Origin: Parasponia andersonii | Taxonomy: Eukaryota; Streptophyta; Magnoliopsida; Rosales; Cannabaceae | Length of the DNA stretch: 64,000 nt | Direction: 5' to 3' | Assembly: GCA_002914805.1 (NCBI GenBank) | Contig: JXTB01000013.1 | Span: 1,116,968 to 1,180,967, forward strand | Shown here: positions 1 through 13,443 of the stretch, in pieces | How positions within the stretch are numbered: the stretch's first letter is position 1 | Layout: the number at the start of each line of letters is the position of its first letter | Position numbers and translations under genes: made by a program | The notes under the pieces: model-generated | The model's input: the letters and a program-made list of their open reading frames with translations, nothing else | What the model was told of the DNA's origin: nothing | Databases searched by the model: none

Positions 1-2700
1 AAGAGAGATAGAACGAGATGATAATTTCTTTTTTCATTAAGCCTTACAAATGTTTTGAGCAAAACATTTTTTTTTTCTGGGAAATATTTCCCTCTCTCCT
101 GCTCGTGCCCAAAATTTTCCTTGTTTTTTAAAAAATCAATGTTGTACTTTTTTTTTGAAGTGTTATCATTCTAGGGTTATAAAAGAGTCCGTTTGTTGCA
201 GTGTATCAATGGAATTAAGTTCATGAGTTGAAATGTATTCCACTATGTCTTGCTCAAAGAAAAAATATAGCGAGGCAAGCTGAAGGTTCTTCAATTCGAT
301 CGGATTATTTTGGCATAAATCGCTGTTTAGGTTATTATTTTAGTTTAATTTTCAGACTCAGTCCATTGTCTTGAATGAATATCTTTTTTATTTTATTTTT
401 CAATAAATTCTATGTTGGGTGGTAGATATTTATTCTACGGGTTAGTGCAACTGAATTGGGATTTACGGTTTATGATTCTTTATCTCCTTCATTAGAAAAA
501 AAAAAAGCTTTGTTTAATTATTGACTTTAGAACGCAATAGTTAGACAACAACTAGAATATATACTTTGGTTCATTACAATATAGCAACTTTAATGCATGT
601 TCTTAATCATAATTAGTAATTAAGAACTACCATCATTTAGACACTTCAAAGAGAGAATCAAATAATTACTTTTTGGCAGCTGATCAACTTAGTGCTGCTC
701 TTGTTCCAAAGACATCTAATTGAGCAGCTGGAATCATTAATTCTTCAAGCCTTGACATTGATGTTGAAGTTCAAGTATTTGGTCAATTCTATTGATGGAG
801 GTATTTTCAGTGCTGGGAATTGATGCTCTTATTATTAATATGTGATATTTCCGTAACATATTGCACATAAAAATTAGGAAAGAATATTTACTGGATTGCT
901 CATTCTACACAGTATGTAAAGGAGAATATATGAAGGATATACTTCTTCATATATTCTTAATCATTCTTCCAAAAAAGTATTACATACTCACAGCCTACAG
1001 AGAATTACACATAGATATATTACTCTGTTTTGTTTTGGTTTTTTGTTTTTTTTTTTTTGAGCAAAACCTAGATATATTACTCAGTAACCCTAGCTAGAGT
1101 TGCAAAGACCAAAAATTAAAAAACAATTAAATATAAATCAGTGAGGATAATAATGACATAATTAATGGAAATTATAGATTAATATTGCTCATGATAGAAT
1201 TACGGATGGAGGAAATGTTGTAGATTAATGTTACTAGATGAGTATGGAGATGATAATGAAAAAGCTAGCTAGCTCTAGACTCGAAATTCTCGATGTGTAC
1301 TGGCGCTAGAAATCTTCAAAATGCTTTGATTTTAATTATGATTTCTTAATATTTGAAAATAGACTGACTATATTTCATATGAAGGGCCATTATATGCCGC
1401 CAAGAAAATTCAAGTTATATATGTTTAATATATATAGAGTAACTGCTAGCTAATTCCAACAGGTAATAAATATACAGTAACTAGCTAGAGCATCTCTTGA
1501 ATTGATCATTCGCGCATCATCTTCTGTGAGATCGTCTGGCTAATTCAACAGGCTAGTTCTGTTAATTAACATTTATAATAAAGACACAAACATAAATATG
1601 ATTTGAATCAAATTGCAATCAATTACAAAGTAACATTTGCTAGCTAGATAGTAGTACACTTAATTATACTACTTTAACCCGCTGTCAAAAAAATATTATA
1701 CTACTTCAACCACTGAAATAAGGGAAAACTATTTGGTATAAGTATTGAATGAAGCAATTTTCTAAAACATAATTAGTTCAACATATATATATATAGACTA
1801 GTGATTTAAAAAACGAAAAATTAATGGAAACCTATGAACTAGCAGAATGTATGAAAAAACTAATTAACGTGTTATCAATTCACTTGTTGACCATAAATAA
1901 TAATTAAGACACCAAATTTTATACAGGTCATTTCAAATTCTAATATCTCATGAGTATTAATACGGCAAAACAAAATAAAGTGACAATATTAGCCCGATGA
2001 AAATCTATAAATACAGGAGAAACATGATAAAATAAAGGAAAGTTCAACTAAAATTCAATTATTACTAATCATTTAGTTATTATAAATACATATGAAATTC
2101 TGATTTCTATACACTAATAAATGGTGTTGTTAGAATGTCAATTCAATAAATAAAAAAAACTTAATTTATTAGAAGATGTGGAGCCAACGATAATATTATT
2201 CTAATTAACCATTCCTTTGATGTGTGAGCCTAATTAAAATATATATGTATATGTATATATAACATAAGCAATTTGAATGAAAAAGGAGAAATGCAAACAT
2301 ACAATAGGGTTAAATATTATTTTCTTTTTTATGGGAAGACTCTCATCATACTACGTAGAATTACTAATCGANAAAAAAAAAACAAAGAAAAAAAAAAAGA
2401 ACCCAAACACGTGGACAGTTTGCTCTTGATGGTATGTGCAATCCAATAAAAAAAAGTGACTTGCAATGTATAGTTCAAGAATATTTAGGACATTTTTAAG
2501 TAATAATGTGCATATAAATGGGAAAAACCCAAATTTATGCTAAAAGGGAAAGGTTATGAATCCAGATTAATTGGCTCCAACGATCAAATAAACACAAAAA
2601 TCAATTCAAGAAACAAGAACATATATCTAACAAAGAGACAATTTCAACCCTATATTCGATACTATAATAGAATACCAGTTCATCCCGCAAATTTAAGTTG
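1..2700. other. AT-rich intergenic DNA, no gene seen
   Basis: This stretch has frequent stops in all frames, many A/T runs and short AT repeats. The longest open frames, such as the 78-codon one at 861-1097, are low-complexity and match nothing I recognise. There is one ambiguous base (n) in a poly-A run near 2372. A TATA-like string with plus orientation lies near 2006-2013, but no reading frame or hairpin follows it. It lies downstream of the minus-strand MIR157 hairpin, so its right edge may hold the 3' part of that primary transcript. Confidence 0.6.
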
Positions 2701-2780
2701 TTAGGAGGAGATCAGATCAAACTTAAATTGTTAGTCTAAATTAGTAACGAACTATATATAGTGTTCAAGAGAGAGGGGCT

Positions 2781-2882
2781 AGCTGGAGATGATGACAGAA
2801 GAATAGAGAGCACAAAGGAGTGAGATGCCCGCCATGCATTTCATCATCTGTGCTCTCTATCTTCTGTCAACAACATCACCGT
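2781..2882 (-). ncRNA. MIR157: miR156/157-family microRNA precursor (MIR157 type)
   Basis: Read on the minus strand this is a MIR157 foldback. The 5' arm (2870 down to 2850) carries a 21-nt sequence starting TTGACAGAAG and ending GAGAGCAC, which equals the miR157 mature form as I know it. The 3' arm (2811 down to 2791) carries the matching star strand, starting GCTCTCTA and ending TGTCATC. The star arm has one extra base opposite the mature strand, as in known MIR157 precursors. Pairing continues beyond the duplex on both sides, and the terminal loop is about 36 nt. By family knowledge the product silences SPL transcription factor mRNAs and holds plants in the juvenile phase. Upstream on the same strand are a TATA box (3142-3149), a G-box and a CT-rich leader, so the gene looks complete and functional. 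Naming it 156 or 157 is a matter of nomenclature; family membership is very secure. Confidence 0.96.
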
Positions 2883-3020
2883 GCCTCCTTAGCCATATGT
2901 CTCTAGTAGCCTGTTAGGATATATAATTATATATTATAAGTATAGCATATACATAATAGTTACTCAACTGAAATTCTTTCTATGCACCTGTTCATAAGAA
3001 AGAGAGGAATGGAGAGAGAT

Positions 3021-3022
3021 CT

Positions 3023-3050
<28 letters not shown>
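3021..3050. repeat. (AG)n microsatellite in the MIR157 leader
   Basis: There are about twelve uninterrupted AG units (3023-3046), with further GA- and GGA-rich sequence around them up to about 3075. On the transcribed minus strand it is a CT tract between the predicted start site and the hairpin, typical of plant 5' UTRs. Confidence 0.9.
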
Positions 3051-3055
<5 letters not shown>

Positions 3056-3141
3056 CAGAGAAAGGAGGAGGAGGAGGATCATTGGGAGAAAATTGATGAG
3101 AATTATGTATGGGATGGTCTAAGAGACTTCTCTAAAACCTC

Positions 3142-3149
3142 TATTTATA
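3142..3149 (-). promoter_or_regulatory. TATA box of the MIR157 gene
   Basis: The minus strand reads TATAAATA within CCTATAAATAGAGG. It lies about 270 nt upstream of the mature miRNA, with a start site expected near 3110-3120. The leader between is CT-rich, which is common in plant 5' ends. Strand and position fit the hairpin. Confidence 0.7.
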
Positions 3150-3174
3150 GGAAAAATTTTTGCCTGATGCCAAT

Positions 3175-3180
3175 CACGTG
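3175..3180. promoter_or_regulatory. G-box (CACGTG) upstream of the MIR157 TATA box
   Basis: A perfect palindromic CACGTG sits 26 bp upstream of the TATA box on the minus strand. G-boxes bind bHLH factors such as PIFs, and bZIP factors. PIF binding to MIR156 promoters is reported in Arabidopsis; its use here is inference. Confidence 0.5.
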
Positions 3181-3199
3181 TACATTCCATAAGATTTAC

Positions 3200-6100
3200 A
3201 AAAAATAATTGAATATATAGTGCCAAAATGAAATTAAAGATAGATGATTATAAGTTAATTATTGGGATCGTTTATATTATATATAGTATTTTAGACTTTG
3301 ATTTTTTTCCTTTTTAGCCAATCAATGGTCACGAAACTGCAAGTCAAATCTCTTTCTGACTTTATAATTCGTGAAATTAATTAAAACAAAAAAACCTTGC
3401 TTTTTAATTTAATTTTTTTTTAAAGAGGATTGTATAAAGAAAAAAAACTTGGTAAAATTATCCACGAATACAGTCAAGCTTTGGCCATGACAATTTTGAG
3501 TACGTAACAGTTCTCAACTTGGAACGATGAAAGAATCAACATACGTTTCCTGCTCTACATATTGTCTTAGTCCTGACATTATAAGCCGATAAAAATCGCC
3601 AGAAAATTAGAGGAGAAAATAACTTGCTTGGATAGTCACGCTGAAATGTATGTATTAATTCAACAATTAAATGGCTAGCACATTGAAGAGGCCGACAGGA
3701 GCGAGGTTTGTAGAAGCTGTGGACGGTAATGGGAATGTTGAAAGTGAACATGAAATTTAAAACTCACATCCTCTTAAGAAAAGCATTTTAAAAACCGGGC
3801 ATACGTTCACATATATGCACATCTTGGAACAATATTATATAGCAAAACTGATCAATTAATAAAACGATTAATAATATCCAACTTCATGTCCCCTAAAGAA
3901 AATATAAAATTTGATATCAGGTGAGGAAAAAAAAAAGTTTTATTATAATTATTACTTTTAAAATTAAGATAAAATTGTTTCATGATCTGATTAGCATACA
4001 AACATTGTCCGGGCATCCATATACCGCTTCTCTGATCCTTTCATTAAAAGAATGAGAAATAAAAATGCAGAATGAGCCGATTGATGGTTATATCTTTTTG
4101 AACAATATTTCGTCAAACATTTAAGATATAGATCACCTTAGATTTATTATGTACCATTTTTTTGATTCATCACTGATCATATAGCACTAAAGTTCTATGG
4201 ATTGGATAAATGGATATAACATACATGATGGTGAAGGGTTATGCTACCTACTTTCTATATATTTAGACGCACTATTAGTTTCCACGTAATTATGCATAAT
4301 ATGCATATTAACTTTTTCAACAGCTGTTTAGTTTATAGCTCAAATTACCCTAACCCTTCTTATGTAAATTAATTTATTAATCGGTAGAACACAACAGAAT
4401 AAAATGAGACTTCTGTTTGTATGAAACGTGTGTAATTATTTGTATGTCGGTGGGTTAGTGTATAGTGTACATGTCTTGAAATAGAAAATTCAGAAGATAA
4501 TGATTTGCATTGGAGCTGAATATCAAGTTGACTGGCCGGGGAACTTCTAGACAGTTGCATTGGGTGGCGTCAAGGATAAGGTTATAATGTAAACCACATT
4601 GCAAGTTGCCAAGAAGCATGGATAATGGGAACTAAAGCAAGTCAAAAGAGATAGCGAGAATCCCCCACCACACAGCTCTTATCTAGTTTCTTCTTTTTCT
4701 TTCTGAACTCCAATAATATCGACATCATTATTCTTTCGTAGAGTAACCAAAAAAAAAAAAAAAGAAAGCAAAAATAGTATTAAACATAATAATAATGAAT
4801 GTTTGTGGCCCATAGATTTTTCTACTATATGCGTGTATACATATTGTATGATTATGAATCTAATAGATATGGTCCTCACAATGCATATATGCTGATTGGT
4901 ATTCTCTACATGTATAAGGATGTATAATTAGGAAAACAAAATAAATTTACTTGCAACACAATTTTATTATTTTACTAAGTGAGGATCTGTGACGATTAAA
5001 TTATTTATATTACGAAATTTTTACATAAATTAGCCTAATTAAGATTCAAATTCCTTATTTCACATGCACTCATTCTACACTCTCGAAAATCTTAAATCTT
5101 AGATCAATAGAGTTAGTGTTAATTGCAATTAAAGATTTGTAAATGTATTTTGTTCCAAAAAACTCTCGCTTAAAAACATTTTGACCAAAAATAATATTTT
5201 GATTATATGTACTTTAGATATTCCCTAAAAGTAATTAGGAAAACATCTCAACGAAATTTTTTGTTGGGACTATAAAACGTTCGTGATAAATGTCAACTTT
5301 ATAATGGAGTATTCCGATAATATTGGATAAAATAAGAAACATATGATAATTCCATATTTGGTATGCTACATCACTAGTACTCTTCCTTCATTCCATCTGT
5401 TGCTTCCCTATAGCTTCTTTCCACCAGTCAGCTTCCAAAGTTGCGTCAAGGCTTTCGTTTGGACATTACAATTGTTTTTATCGATGCTCTTGGCATGTCA
5501 ATATCAGATTTTGTCTAGACTATTGTTTGAACTTGGACATCACATTAAATTACTGAATTTACCAACGGATTAATCAGTTTTGCTTTAGAATTCATTTAAG
5601 ATCTTGACGTATATATTTTCGGAACAGAACGATCTTGATCTATAATGTGTTTTCCATTTTTGCTTTTTTAAATCCTTCAAAATATATTGAGGAATAAAAT
5701 AGTGCGTAGGGTCCTCCAAATTTATATAATGACTAAGGAGTATGTGTATGAGATATTTATAAGAATCCTGAAGTTGTCTTGCTAGCTAGCTATTATTTGG
5801 TTTGGAAGGAATAATTGGTAGCAATTACAAATGTCAGGTTAGCCTTTTTTTTTTTTCCCTTTTTTTTTTGATAGAAAGACATCTAAGTTTAGCTCTTTAA
5901 TTGAACTCCTTCGGGTAAAAATAGCAGAAAAGAACCCAAACGAAAGTGTTAATTAATATTATGGAGGAAAAAAAAAAGAAAAAGAGTTCGAACTCATGGA
6001 GTAAAACAAAAGAAAGGGTGATCAGACGGAATATGTATATACCATGTTGGAAAAGAAAATTCATTGAAGACGTGCAACGAAAAATAAAACCTGGTTGAGT

Positions 6101-6733
6101 GGAGAATCAATTATCAATGATAGTTGGCTATCATTTGTAGTGTCAGTTATTCCGTCCGCACCGAATAACATATTCCTAGACTTAGCCATTTTTGGAGGAC
6201 CGCCTTTTTTAATTTGAAAGGAGATTACATAATGCTTTCCCATTTTGGTAGGGGAAACTGAAAATACACGTGGCTTTTCCTGCATAAGACGCTTGTAGGG
6301 TGATAAATAACTTCCTCCATATATTTGTATAAAGGAAACCAATCTTCAAAGAGTCCTAATTTGGCGGAACACATAATATGCCGAGTATTTTATAATGTCA
6401 TCCAATAATATTATTCAGTTCCGCATGAACCTGTACAATAAGACTAGGAGATTAAATTAGATTGGTTATATTTTCTTTTTTTGCTCTTTTCCATGGATAC
6501 GTACCTTGAATTGAAATGACAATTCGACTGAGTCATTATCCGACTTTTACTTTATTAGAGATTTGGTAATATGAACACATTCCATATATATTCAGCAAAT
6601 TGATTTTTGTTTCCAATATTAAAAGAGAATGTGGATCTCAGAGATGGGGTGGCATTGGTCACATCAAACTACATTAATGCTTTATCGAATGAAAAATCAT
6701 GCACAATCCTAAAGCCCGACCTAGCATGTCTAT
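3200..6733. other. Intergenic DNA upstream of MIR157
   Basis: No supported gene is present. The region contains AT-rich DNA, several poly-A/T runs (for example near 4749, 5846 and 5969) and short open frames without recognisable products. The frames at 5343-5573 (plus) and 6061-6342 (minus, 93 codons) are the longest and match no family I know. The proximal part (3200 to about 4000) is the likely MIR157 promoter. The right end abuts the ATA target duplication of the CACTA element. Confidence 0.55.
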
Positions 6734-7689
6734 ATAAACTACAAGAAATCGTATTTTTTCATCGAAAAAAGTAGCAAAAAAATGTCGGCAAAAGGTATTT
6801 GATAATTGCCGACGTAATTCATCATCGGCCATTATTATCGGTGTAAGAACGTAACTAAATGTCACTTTTCGATAGAAATTTAATTTCGTCGGTAAAAGTA
6901 ACATTCGTTGACACATTAGTGAGTTTTAGTGACACACAGTTTATGTTGGCGAAAATATGACCAAATTCGAAATTTACTTGACTTTCATCGACGAATAACC
7001 GCATCAGTGAAAGTTAAATAATTACCAACGAAATGATTTAAAAACATACAATATATTTTCTGACCACAAAATGCATCGGTAAAAATATCTAGAAAATATT
7101 TTTAAAAATAAAAATATTTTTACTGATGACAAAACCCATCGGTAAATGTATTTTCGTAGAATATAAATAATCTTTTATCGACGCAATTCTACGTCGGCAA
7201 AAATTTTATTAATTTGTTAAAAAAAATTTATTTAATTGATTGTTATAATTATTAATTAATTAATAATAATTAATAATTAATAATTAATTTGGTTAACTAA
7301 TATATTAAAATTTGGAAGAAGATATATTAACACAATTTTATTAAATAAAGACAATATACAAATTGTATCTAAAATTTGAACATATTATAAAATAAAAAAA
7401 CGTCTACAATTCTGGAGGCAAAGGCAGTGGCATCTCGATGATGAGCTTTGCAATCAATGTTTGAAGTATCTGATTTTGCTCGTTGAGTTGTTGCTGAGTC
7501 TCCTCGAGCCAGCACTTGTTCTCTGCTTCCTTTTCGGTCATTTGTCACTGAGTCTCGTCGATCTACCGTGTGTACTCTGCTTCAAGGTGGCGATGGTCTC
7601 AGTGACTTGTCCGTGCTGGCAGCCCTCTGTCCTCCTATACTTTTCAGCCGAGGGAGTGCTCCTAATCCTTTCTATCACCTAGATCTAGT

Positions 7690-8904
7690 CCATAAAGCCT
7701 TGGACATGATCTGAAATTCATCAACTTGTTCTGGCCCCACCACAGACTCAGCAGATGAGGCATCATCCCCAAGCTCAGACTGAGTACGAGACTGAGTTTG
7801 AGTGAGCACCTCCGCCTTGAACATAACCATCTCTGCCTATAAAATAAAATAAAAATTATAGTAATTATAATTTATATACACAAATTAAATATTTTAAACA
7901 AACAGAATGAATTCTTACATATTTCTCCTAGGTGTACTCATTCTGCCAATCAGACAGATTGAGATGACGGCTCTCGAAGTAGTCGATAGGGCTCATAATC
8001 TTTCCAGTCTCTGGGTTGCCCTATGAAAAGTAGGAAAAAAAAAGGTAGATTATTTAGCTATAGTATATTTTGTAGTAATTAGAGAAAATATTTGACTTTC
8101 TAACCTTTGCCTTCATCTCGCTAATCATGCTAGACGACCCCTGTGTAGACAGATACAATTGCTTAGACCGATTTTCCGAGTTCTGTGTCGAAACTTTCTG
8201 TAAAAATACACTAGTTGTTAGTTTCACCATTGATTATAATTTATTCTTAATAATTATTTTTTTTTTTTTGTAAAAGCATGTGAATTACCTCAAACTCTTG
8301 AGAACTGAAACAATCGCACAAAATATTCCACTGATCGAATGGAACGTTCTTATACGGATTGGCCTTAATAAAAGCCATATCTCTCTTACCCCCTATTTTC
8401 GTAAAATGATTCCACATTATATTGCGCCAATCCCATAAATATGCCATCATGTACTACTTAATAGAGTCCATGAAGAGTGCATCGGACCGAAGATAATCAA
8501 ACTTCATATGTGAAATTAAAATGGATAATTATTAATAAAGACTTTTATTAAAATAGCTTAAAATAATCTTTTAGAAAACTCACTCACCTTTATCTGGTTC
8601 AAGATGAGCTCAATGTCTTCTTTCTTCACATCCTTCCACATTGGAGTGGAAGCTGGGATGGTGTCTCTAATCTTCTTAGCAAGAATGTTCAAGAACATCT
8701 TGCCATGATCCAAGATAGGCTTCCCTGTCTTCTCACAAAACTCGATCTTCAATCGGTCGGTCTTAAGCCTCCTACATTCCTTTTCGACTGAATAAACTCT
8801 CATCTCTTCCTTAACCCTCTTTCCCTTGGGATCATATCTATCATCTCCATATTGGAACTAGAGGCAGCACTAGTTGCTAGGGAAGTGCTCCCGTGGCTAG
8901 ACAT
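7690..8904 (-). pseudogene. CACTA second gene, TNP1/Transposase_24-like, broken
   Basis: A minus-strand start at 8904 gives a serine-rich N-terminus (MSSHGSTSLATSAASSS) that stops after about 34 codons. The following frames carry recognisable Transposase_24 pieces: LKIEFCEKTGKPI and FLNILAKKIRDTIP (8803-8558), MAYLWDWRNIMWNHF and ANPYKNVPFDQWNILC (8450-8247), and a Q/S-rich tail near 7840-7690. Family members bind the subterminal repeats and help assemble the transposition complex. It sits directly downstream of the transposase gene, the usual two-gene order. The start and first exon are out of frame with the rest, so it is either spliced in a way I cannot resolve or dead. Confidence 0.72.
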
Positions 8905-8923
8905 CCTACAAAAAAAAATATTA

Positions 8924-11900
8924 TCATAGTTTAGAAACGTTATATAGCAATATAAAAAATAATAAACACAAAATTTTCAAAATTATACACACTAGAATAT
9001 AAAATTTTGTTACATTATCAGATATTTCATTCTTTTCTTTAGAACTTGTATCACTATCATCATCAAGTTCAACTATTTCATCACTGTATTCCTCTAAAGT
9101 ATCGTCTTCGAACTCATCATCATCAACTAAGAAGTCATTAGGGGTCACAATACGAGCTTGATAGATAAAGTCATCAATATTGTCAACTTCATCTGGTTCA
9201 ACGTCTTTCCGATGAAATCGAACATTTGTCATTTCCAAAAGCTCAACCCACAACTGGAATGACAAAAATTCGCTTCTTGCAAAATAGGAACATCAGTGCT
9301 TGTTGATACAATATCAGAAACATCTACCGCATCTGGAAAGTCCCATATATTTCAAGGCATATATTTGTTAACAAATTTCCATAGTGGCCCATTCTTATCA
9401 TCATTTATGTAATAAATCAGCTCTGCTTGTGATGCAAGTATAAATGGGTCATCTTTGTACCAGTAAGCACCTGTGTATATACTTGTGAATTGTTCATCTA
9501 GCTGAATCCGTTTTTTTCTCGGATCAATGTCTCATATGCTCACTACATGTATGTAGTGTCATACATTAGGGAAGTTCTAATAACATTGAACAAAAAGCAT
9601 AGAAGGATATAAAATACTTACTCAAGATATTTTTGTACTTCTGGATAGTTGTTCATTACGTACCACTAAGCTTTAAGCTAATTAGAAGGATTAAGAATAA
9701 TAATATCTTTTTTGCCCAGTGGGTGACCAACAGACTTAAAGACTGACAATATGTGGTTTAGTCGAGCATCCATAGCAATTTTATTACGTTCGAGTTGACT
9801 GAATCGAGTTTCATCACCCTGCAAATACATAGAGCAAAATGTAAGCACCTTTATAACGATATACGCTTCAGCAATAGACCCTTCTAAATGTACCCAATTT
9901 TGAATATACTGTTTATAAACTCCTATGGCCTGCTCAATTGAGTACATCCATCGAAAATGAACGGGTCCACCCTGTATTACCTCTTCTGGTAAATGGAGAG
10001 TAAAGTAAATCATTATATCAAAGAGGACGGGTGGAAATATTCTTTCCAACTTAGCAAATATGGTTACGAAATCCTTTTGAAGCTTTTCTAGATCAGCCAC
10101 ATTCAATGTGCGTGCACAAAACTTTTGGGAAAAAAAACACAACTCAGTGATAGTCTCTCGGATTTTCTTTTTCAAATACGGTCTAATCCCAGCAGGTAGA
10201 AGACATAAAATCATGTGATTTTAAACCAGATATCTTGTCTTCTGTTTCACTCACATTTTTTGCTAAGTTGGAAGCAAACCCATCAGGAAATTGGACTTAC
10301 TTGATAAATTGACAGAACTTCTTTCACTCCCCAGGACTTAAAGTGTAAGAAGCATGTGGTTTCTTCTACTAGTTTCTCACCTTGTATAAATGTAATTTTT
10401 TGCGAATATTCATAAATACAAGATCAAGTCTAGCCTTATCTGTGTCTTTTGATTTCCCTTCGATGCTTAAGAGAGTTCTCAAGACATTGTCACACACATT
10501 TTTCTCGATGTGTATGACATCTAAATTATGTCTCAGTAACAAGTGTCGCCAATAGTCAAGCTTGAAAAAAAAACTTTTTTTCGACCAATTTAGCTCGCTT
10601 GCAGTACGTTTCCTTTTCACTCTGCCATAATCTTTGTGTTTCCCAGGCAACCTGATCTGTAAGTACTCTAACTTACTCAAAATATCATCTTCAGAGTACT
10701 TGTTAAACAGTGGCCTTAAGTCATATTGACCATCATATTGTCTACTTCTCTTCATTTTATCATCCATCGGAAGAAAGTGTCTGTGCCCAATATACGCTAC
10801 CTTACTTCGGATCCCACAGATGGAGTTTCTTCATTACAAGTTAAACATGCTTTATACCCTTTTGTACTCTAACTTAACATTAAGACATATGCTGGATAAT
10901 CATTGATGGACCACATCACTGCAGCCCGTATATAGAATGTGTTACCACTTACTACATCCCTCGTTTCAACACCATTCAACCACAATTCTTTCAACTCATC
11001 AACCAAAGGCCTCAAAAAGATGTCCATATCTTTCCCAGGGGTAGTAGGACTAGGGATGAGGAGAGACAAAATCATTGAGTCCACTTTCATGTACTTCCAG
11101 GGTGGCAAGTTATACGGAACAAGTATAACTGGCCACATACTATAAGCAGTGCTCATATTCCCAAATGGGTTAAATCCATCCGTTGCCAATCCTGATCGGA
11201 TATTTTGTGGATCAGCTACAAATGAAAGATATTTTTGATCAAACTCCTTCTAGGCAAGACCATCTGCAGGGTATCTCAAAACATCATCTTCTTTTGGCCT
11301 TCCTGAATCATGCCATCTCATATCCTTTGCAATATGCCGAGAACTATACAACTGCTTCAATTATGGTGTAATGGGAAAATACCTCATCACTTTCTTCGGT
11401 ACTTTTTTCTCTACTTCCCAACGGCTTTCACTATATATCGGACAACTATTTAACTCTGAGTTCTCCTTCCAAAATATAGCATAATCGTGCTTGCATACAT
11501 GAATTGATTCGTATCTAAGACCGATATCACGTAACTTTGCCTTAGCCTTATAGTGCGATCCAGGTAAATTAGTCCCATCTGGAAATGCTTCAAGCAACAA
11601 TTTGAGTAACATATCAAATGATTTATTGTTGTACTTGTTGAGGACTTTCAGATGCATCAACTTAACTAAAAAGTTAACTGATGAGAACTTTGTGCACCGA
11701 GGATACAACTCTTTCTCCATCTCCTCAAATAACTTACTAAACTTGTCTGAGTCTTGATTGCCAACTATCGAGATGTCATCCAAGTTTGGATCAACTTCAT
11801 GACTTGGTCCACTTTCTTCAGCAATATCAGCCATGAAATCATGCATCTTATCCCCTTCATCTTCGCTTTCTACAGTTACTGCTAGAAATGATTCTCCGTG

Positions 11901-12125
11901 ATATGACCAGATAGTATAGGACTGTTCGATGCCCTTCTCAACTATATGTTGTTCCACTATATCTGGGTCTTAGAATTTCCCATTCAAACATCTTCTACAC
12001 GGACATCTCACTTTACCTTGGTCGTTGACAAATGCTTTTAATCTCTCAGCAAAAGTCTTAGCACCACTTCTAAACTGAGCTGACAATCGATTCCTTGTGC
12101 TCATCCAACTCTTATCGATGTCCAT
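8924..12125 (-). pseudogene. CACTA transposase (TNP2-like), decayed
   Basis: The minus-strand start at 12125 opens with a Transpos_assoc-type domain: a DKSWM motif, then a CPCRRC zinc-type cluster, then an HGES motif. A stop (TAA on the minus strand at 11970-11972) already breaks the frame just after the cysteine cluster. Next comes the Transposase_21 region: RHIAKDMRWH, ATDGFNPFG and MWPVILVPYNLPPW near 11300-11000, and HNLDVIHIEKNVCDNV near 10500. DUF4218 follows (10214-9678: FFSQKFCARTL, FPPVLFDIM, HLPEEV, GPVHFRWMY). A DUF4216-like part comes after it near 9500 (DPFILASQAELIYYIND). The tail (9265-8924) is acidic and carries SDTSSKE. Domain order matches plant En/Spm TNP2. Several stops and probable frameshifts remain even allowing for introns, so no intact enzyme is encoded. 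It would act on the element's ends to excise and reinsert it. Confidence 0.88.
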
Positions 12126-12664
12126 CTTATATTATCCACATATAGCAAAGAACAATTATCAGTAAAGAGTGCATACAATGATATATAGGCATATATATAG
12201 CTAATATGTAAGTGCTTCTATGTGCATGTATCCTAAATCCACCTTATCACTCTACTAAAAGGTAAGGCCCTATCCTATTCAAGATTACTTTGTTATGTGG
12301 TCTATCATTCACTCAAACATTGTTCTGTTCATGCCGAAATTCCGGCAGCAACTCCCCATAGTTTTCCTAAGTATGCTACATATATGTACACACTTGAAGA
12401 ACACAAGGAGATACCACCAGAACTCGACCACAGAACAATGTTTATAAGCAAATGACAACACATAATGTAGAATCTCAAATTGTCCAAATAGGACAATTCA
12501 AAAGTTGATATCGAGATGCATAATCTCTCATCGACTCCTGAACGGGTCTAAGGTAATTTCTTTAGTGCATAAAATAAATGATGTATATATTAAAGATAGT
12601 TGATAAGCGTATATATTTGAAAAGAAATCATCAATCAACAGAATAACTGTAGATCGATTATTCT

Positions 12665-13320
12665 CTTCTATGGGTATTTTCATAATTTCGGGACTTCTAG
12701 GTGTGTACCGAGACTCCTAGGGATATTTTGGGAATTCTAACTCTTCTGGGGGTATTTTCGTAAATTCGGGTCTCCTAGGGGTCTTAGGGGACTCCTAGGA
12801 GTATTTTGGGGATTCTAATTCTTCTATGGGTGTTTCTATAATTTTGGGTCTTCTAAGAGTGTATTGGGACTCGTAGGGGTATTTTAGTAGTTTTGAGCTT
12901 GTTTACGGGTGCATCAGGTCTTTTAGGGATATTTAGAATTCTATACATTTATGTCTCATTACGGTATTTTTGTCATTTTATGTTTTATATTATTATGTAT
13001 TATTTATTACTCAATTTTATTTTTCTACAATTTTAAAGTGATAATATTTTAAGTGCCAACAAAAAATGGAATGTGTATCGGGTATCTTGGGGATATTTTG
13101 GGAATTCTACATCTATTACCGCTATCTTGGGTATTCTAAGGGTAGTTTGGGAGCTCTAACCCTTTTAGGGGCCTTTTCGCAAATTCGGATCTTCTACGGA
13201 TGTATTAAGTGTCATAGGGTATTTCGGAAAATCTACATCTTTTATTGGTATCTCGTGTACTCTAGGGTTATTTTGGGAAATTTAGCATGTTTTATGTCTT
13301 ATAGGGGTGTTTTTTCATTT
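12665..13320. repeat. Degenerate tandem repeats (period 78 bp) inside the CACTA element
   Basis: Three units begin at 12665, 12743 and 12821, exactly 78 bp apart, each starting CTTCT(A/G)GGGG/TGGGT and ending near GGGAATTCTAA. A more decayed fourth unit follows from 12899. A related block with the same GGGTATTTTGGGAATTCTA core recurs at about 13066-13320. No reading frame is conserved, so the repeats are noncoding. They lie in the 3' half of the element, downstream of neither gene on the minus strand. Confidence 0.85.
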
Positions 13321-13443
13321 TAGGTGTCATATGATTATTTTTTATTTAATACACAATTTTTATTTACTATGATTTTAATCTAATATTAAAAATTATTATG
13401 TATATTATGGAATCTAAAATTTTTAAGGGATAAAATTTGAAGT

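Noticed and set aside
3690..3730. Minus-strand TCCACAGCTTCTAC resembling miR396
   Set aside because: It diverges after about 12 bases and has no complementary arm nearby.
3671..3760. Small plus-strand ORF of 29 codons (MASTLKRPTGARFVEAVDGN...)
   Set aside because: Composition is protein-like and GC is higher than its surroundings, but it is short, has no promoter or family match I can name, and may be chance.
6061..6342. Minus-strand ORF of 93 codons
   Set aside because: No domain, signal or neighbour supports it. The sequence is AT-rich and ends just before the CACTA element.
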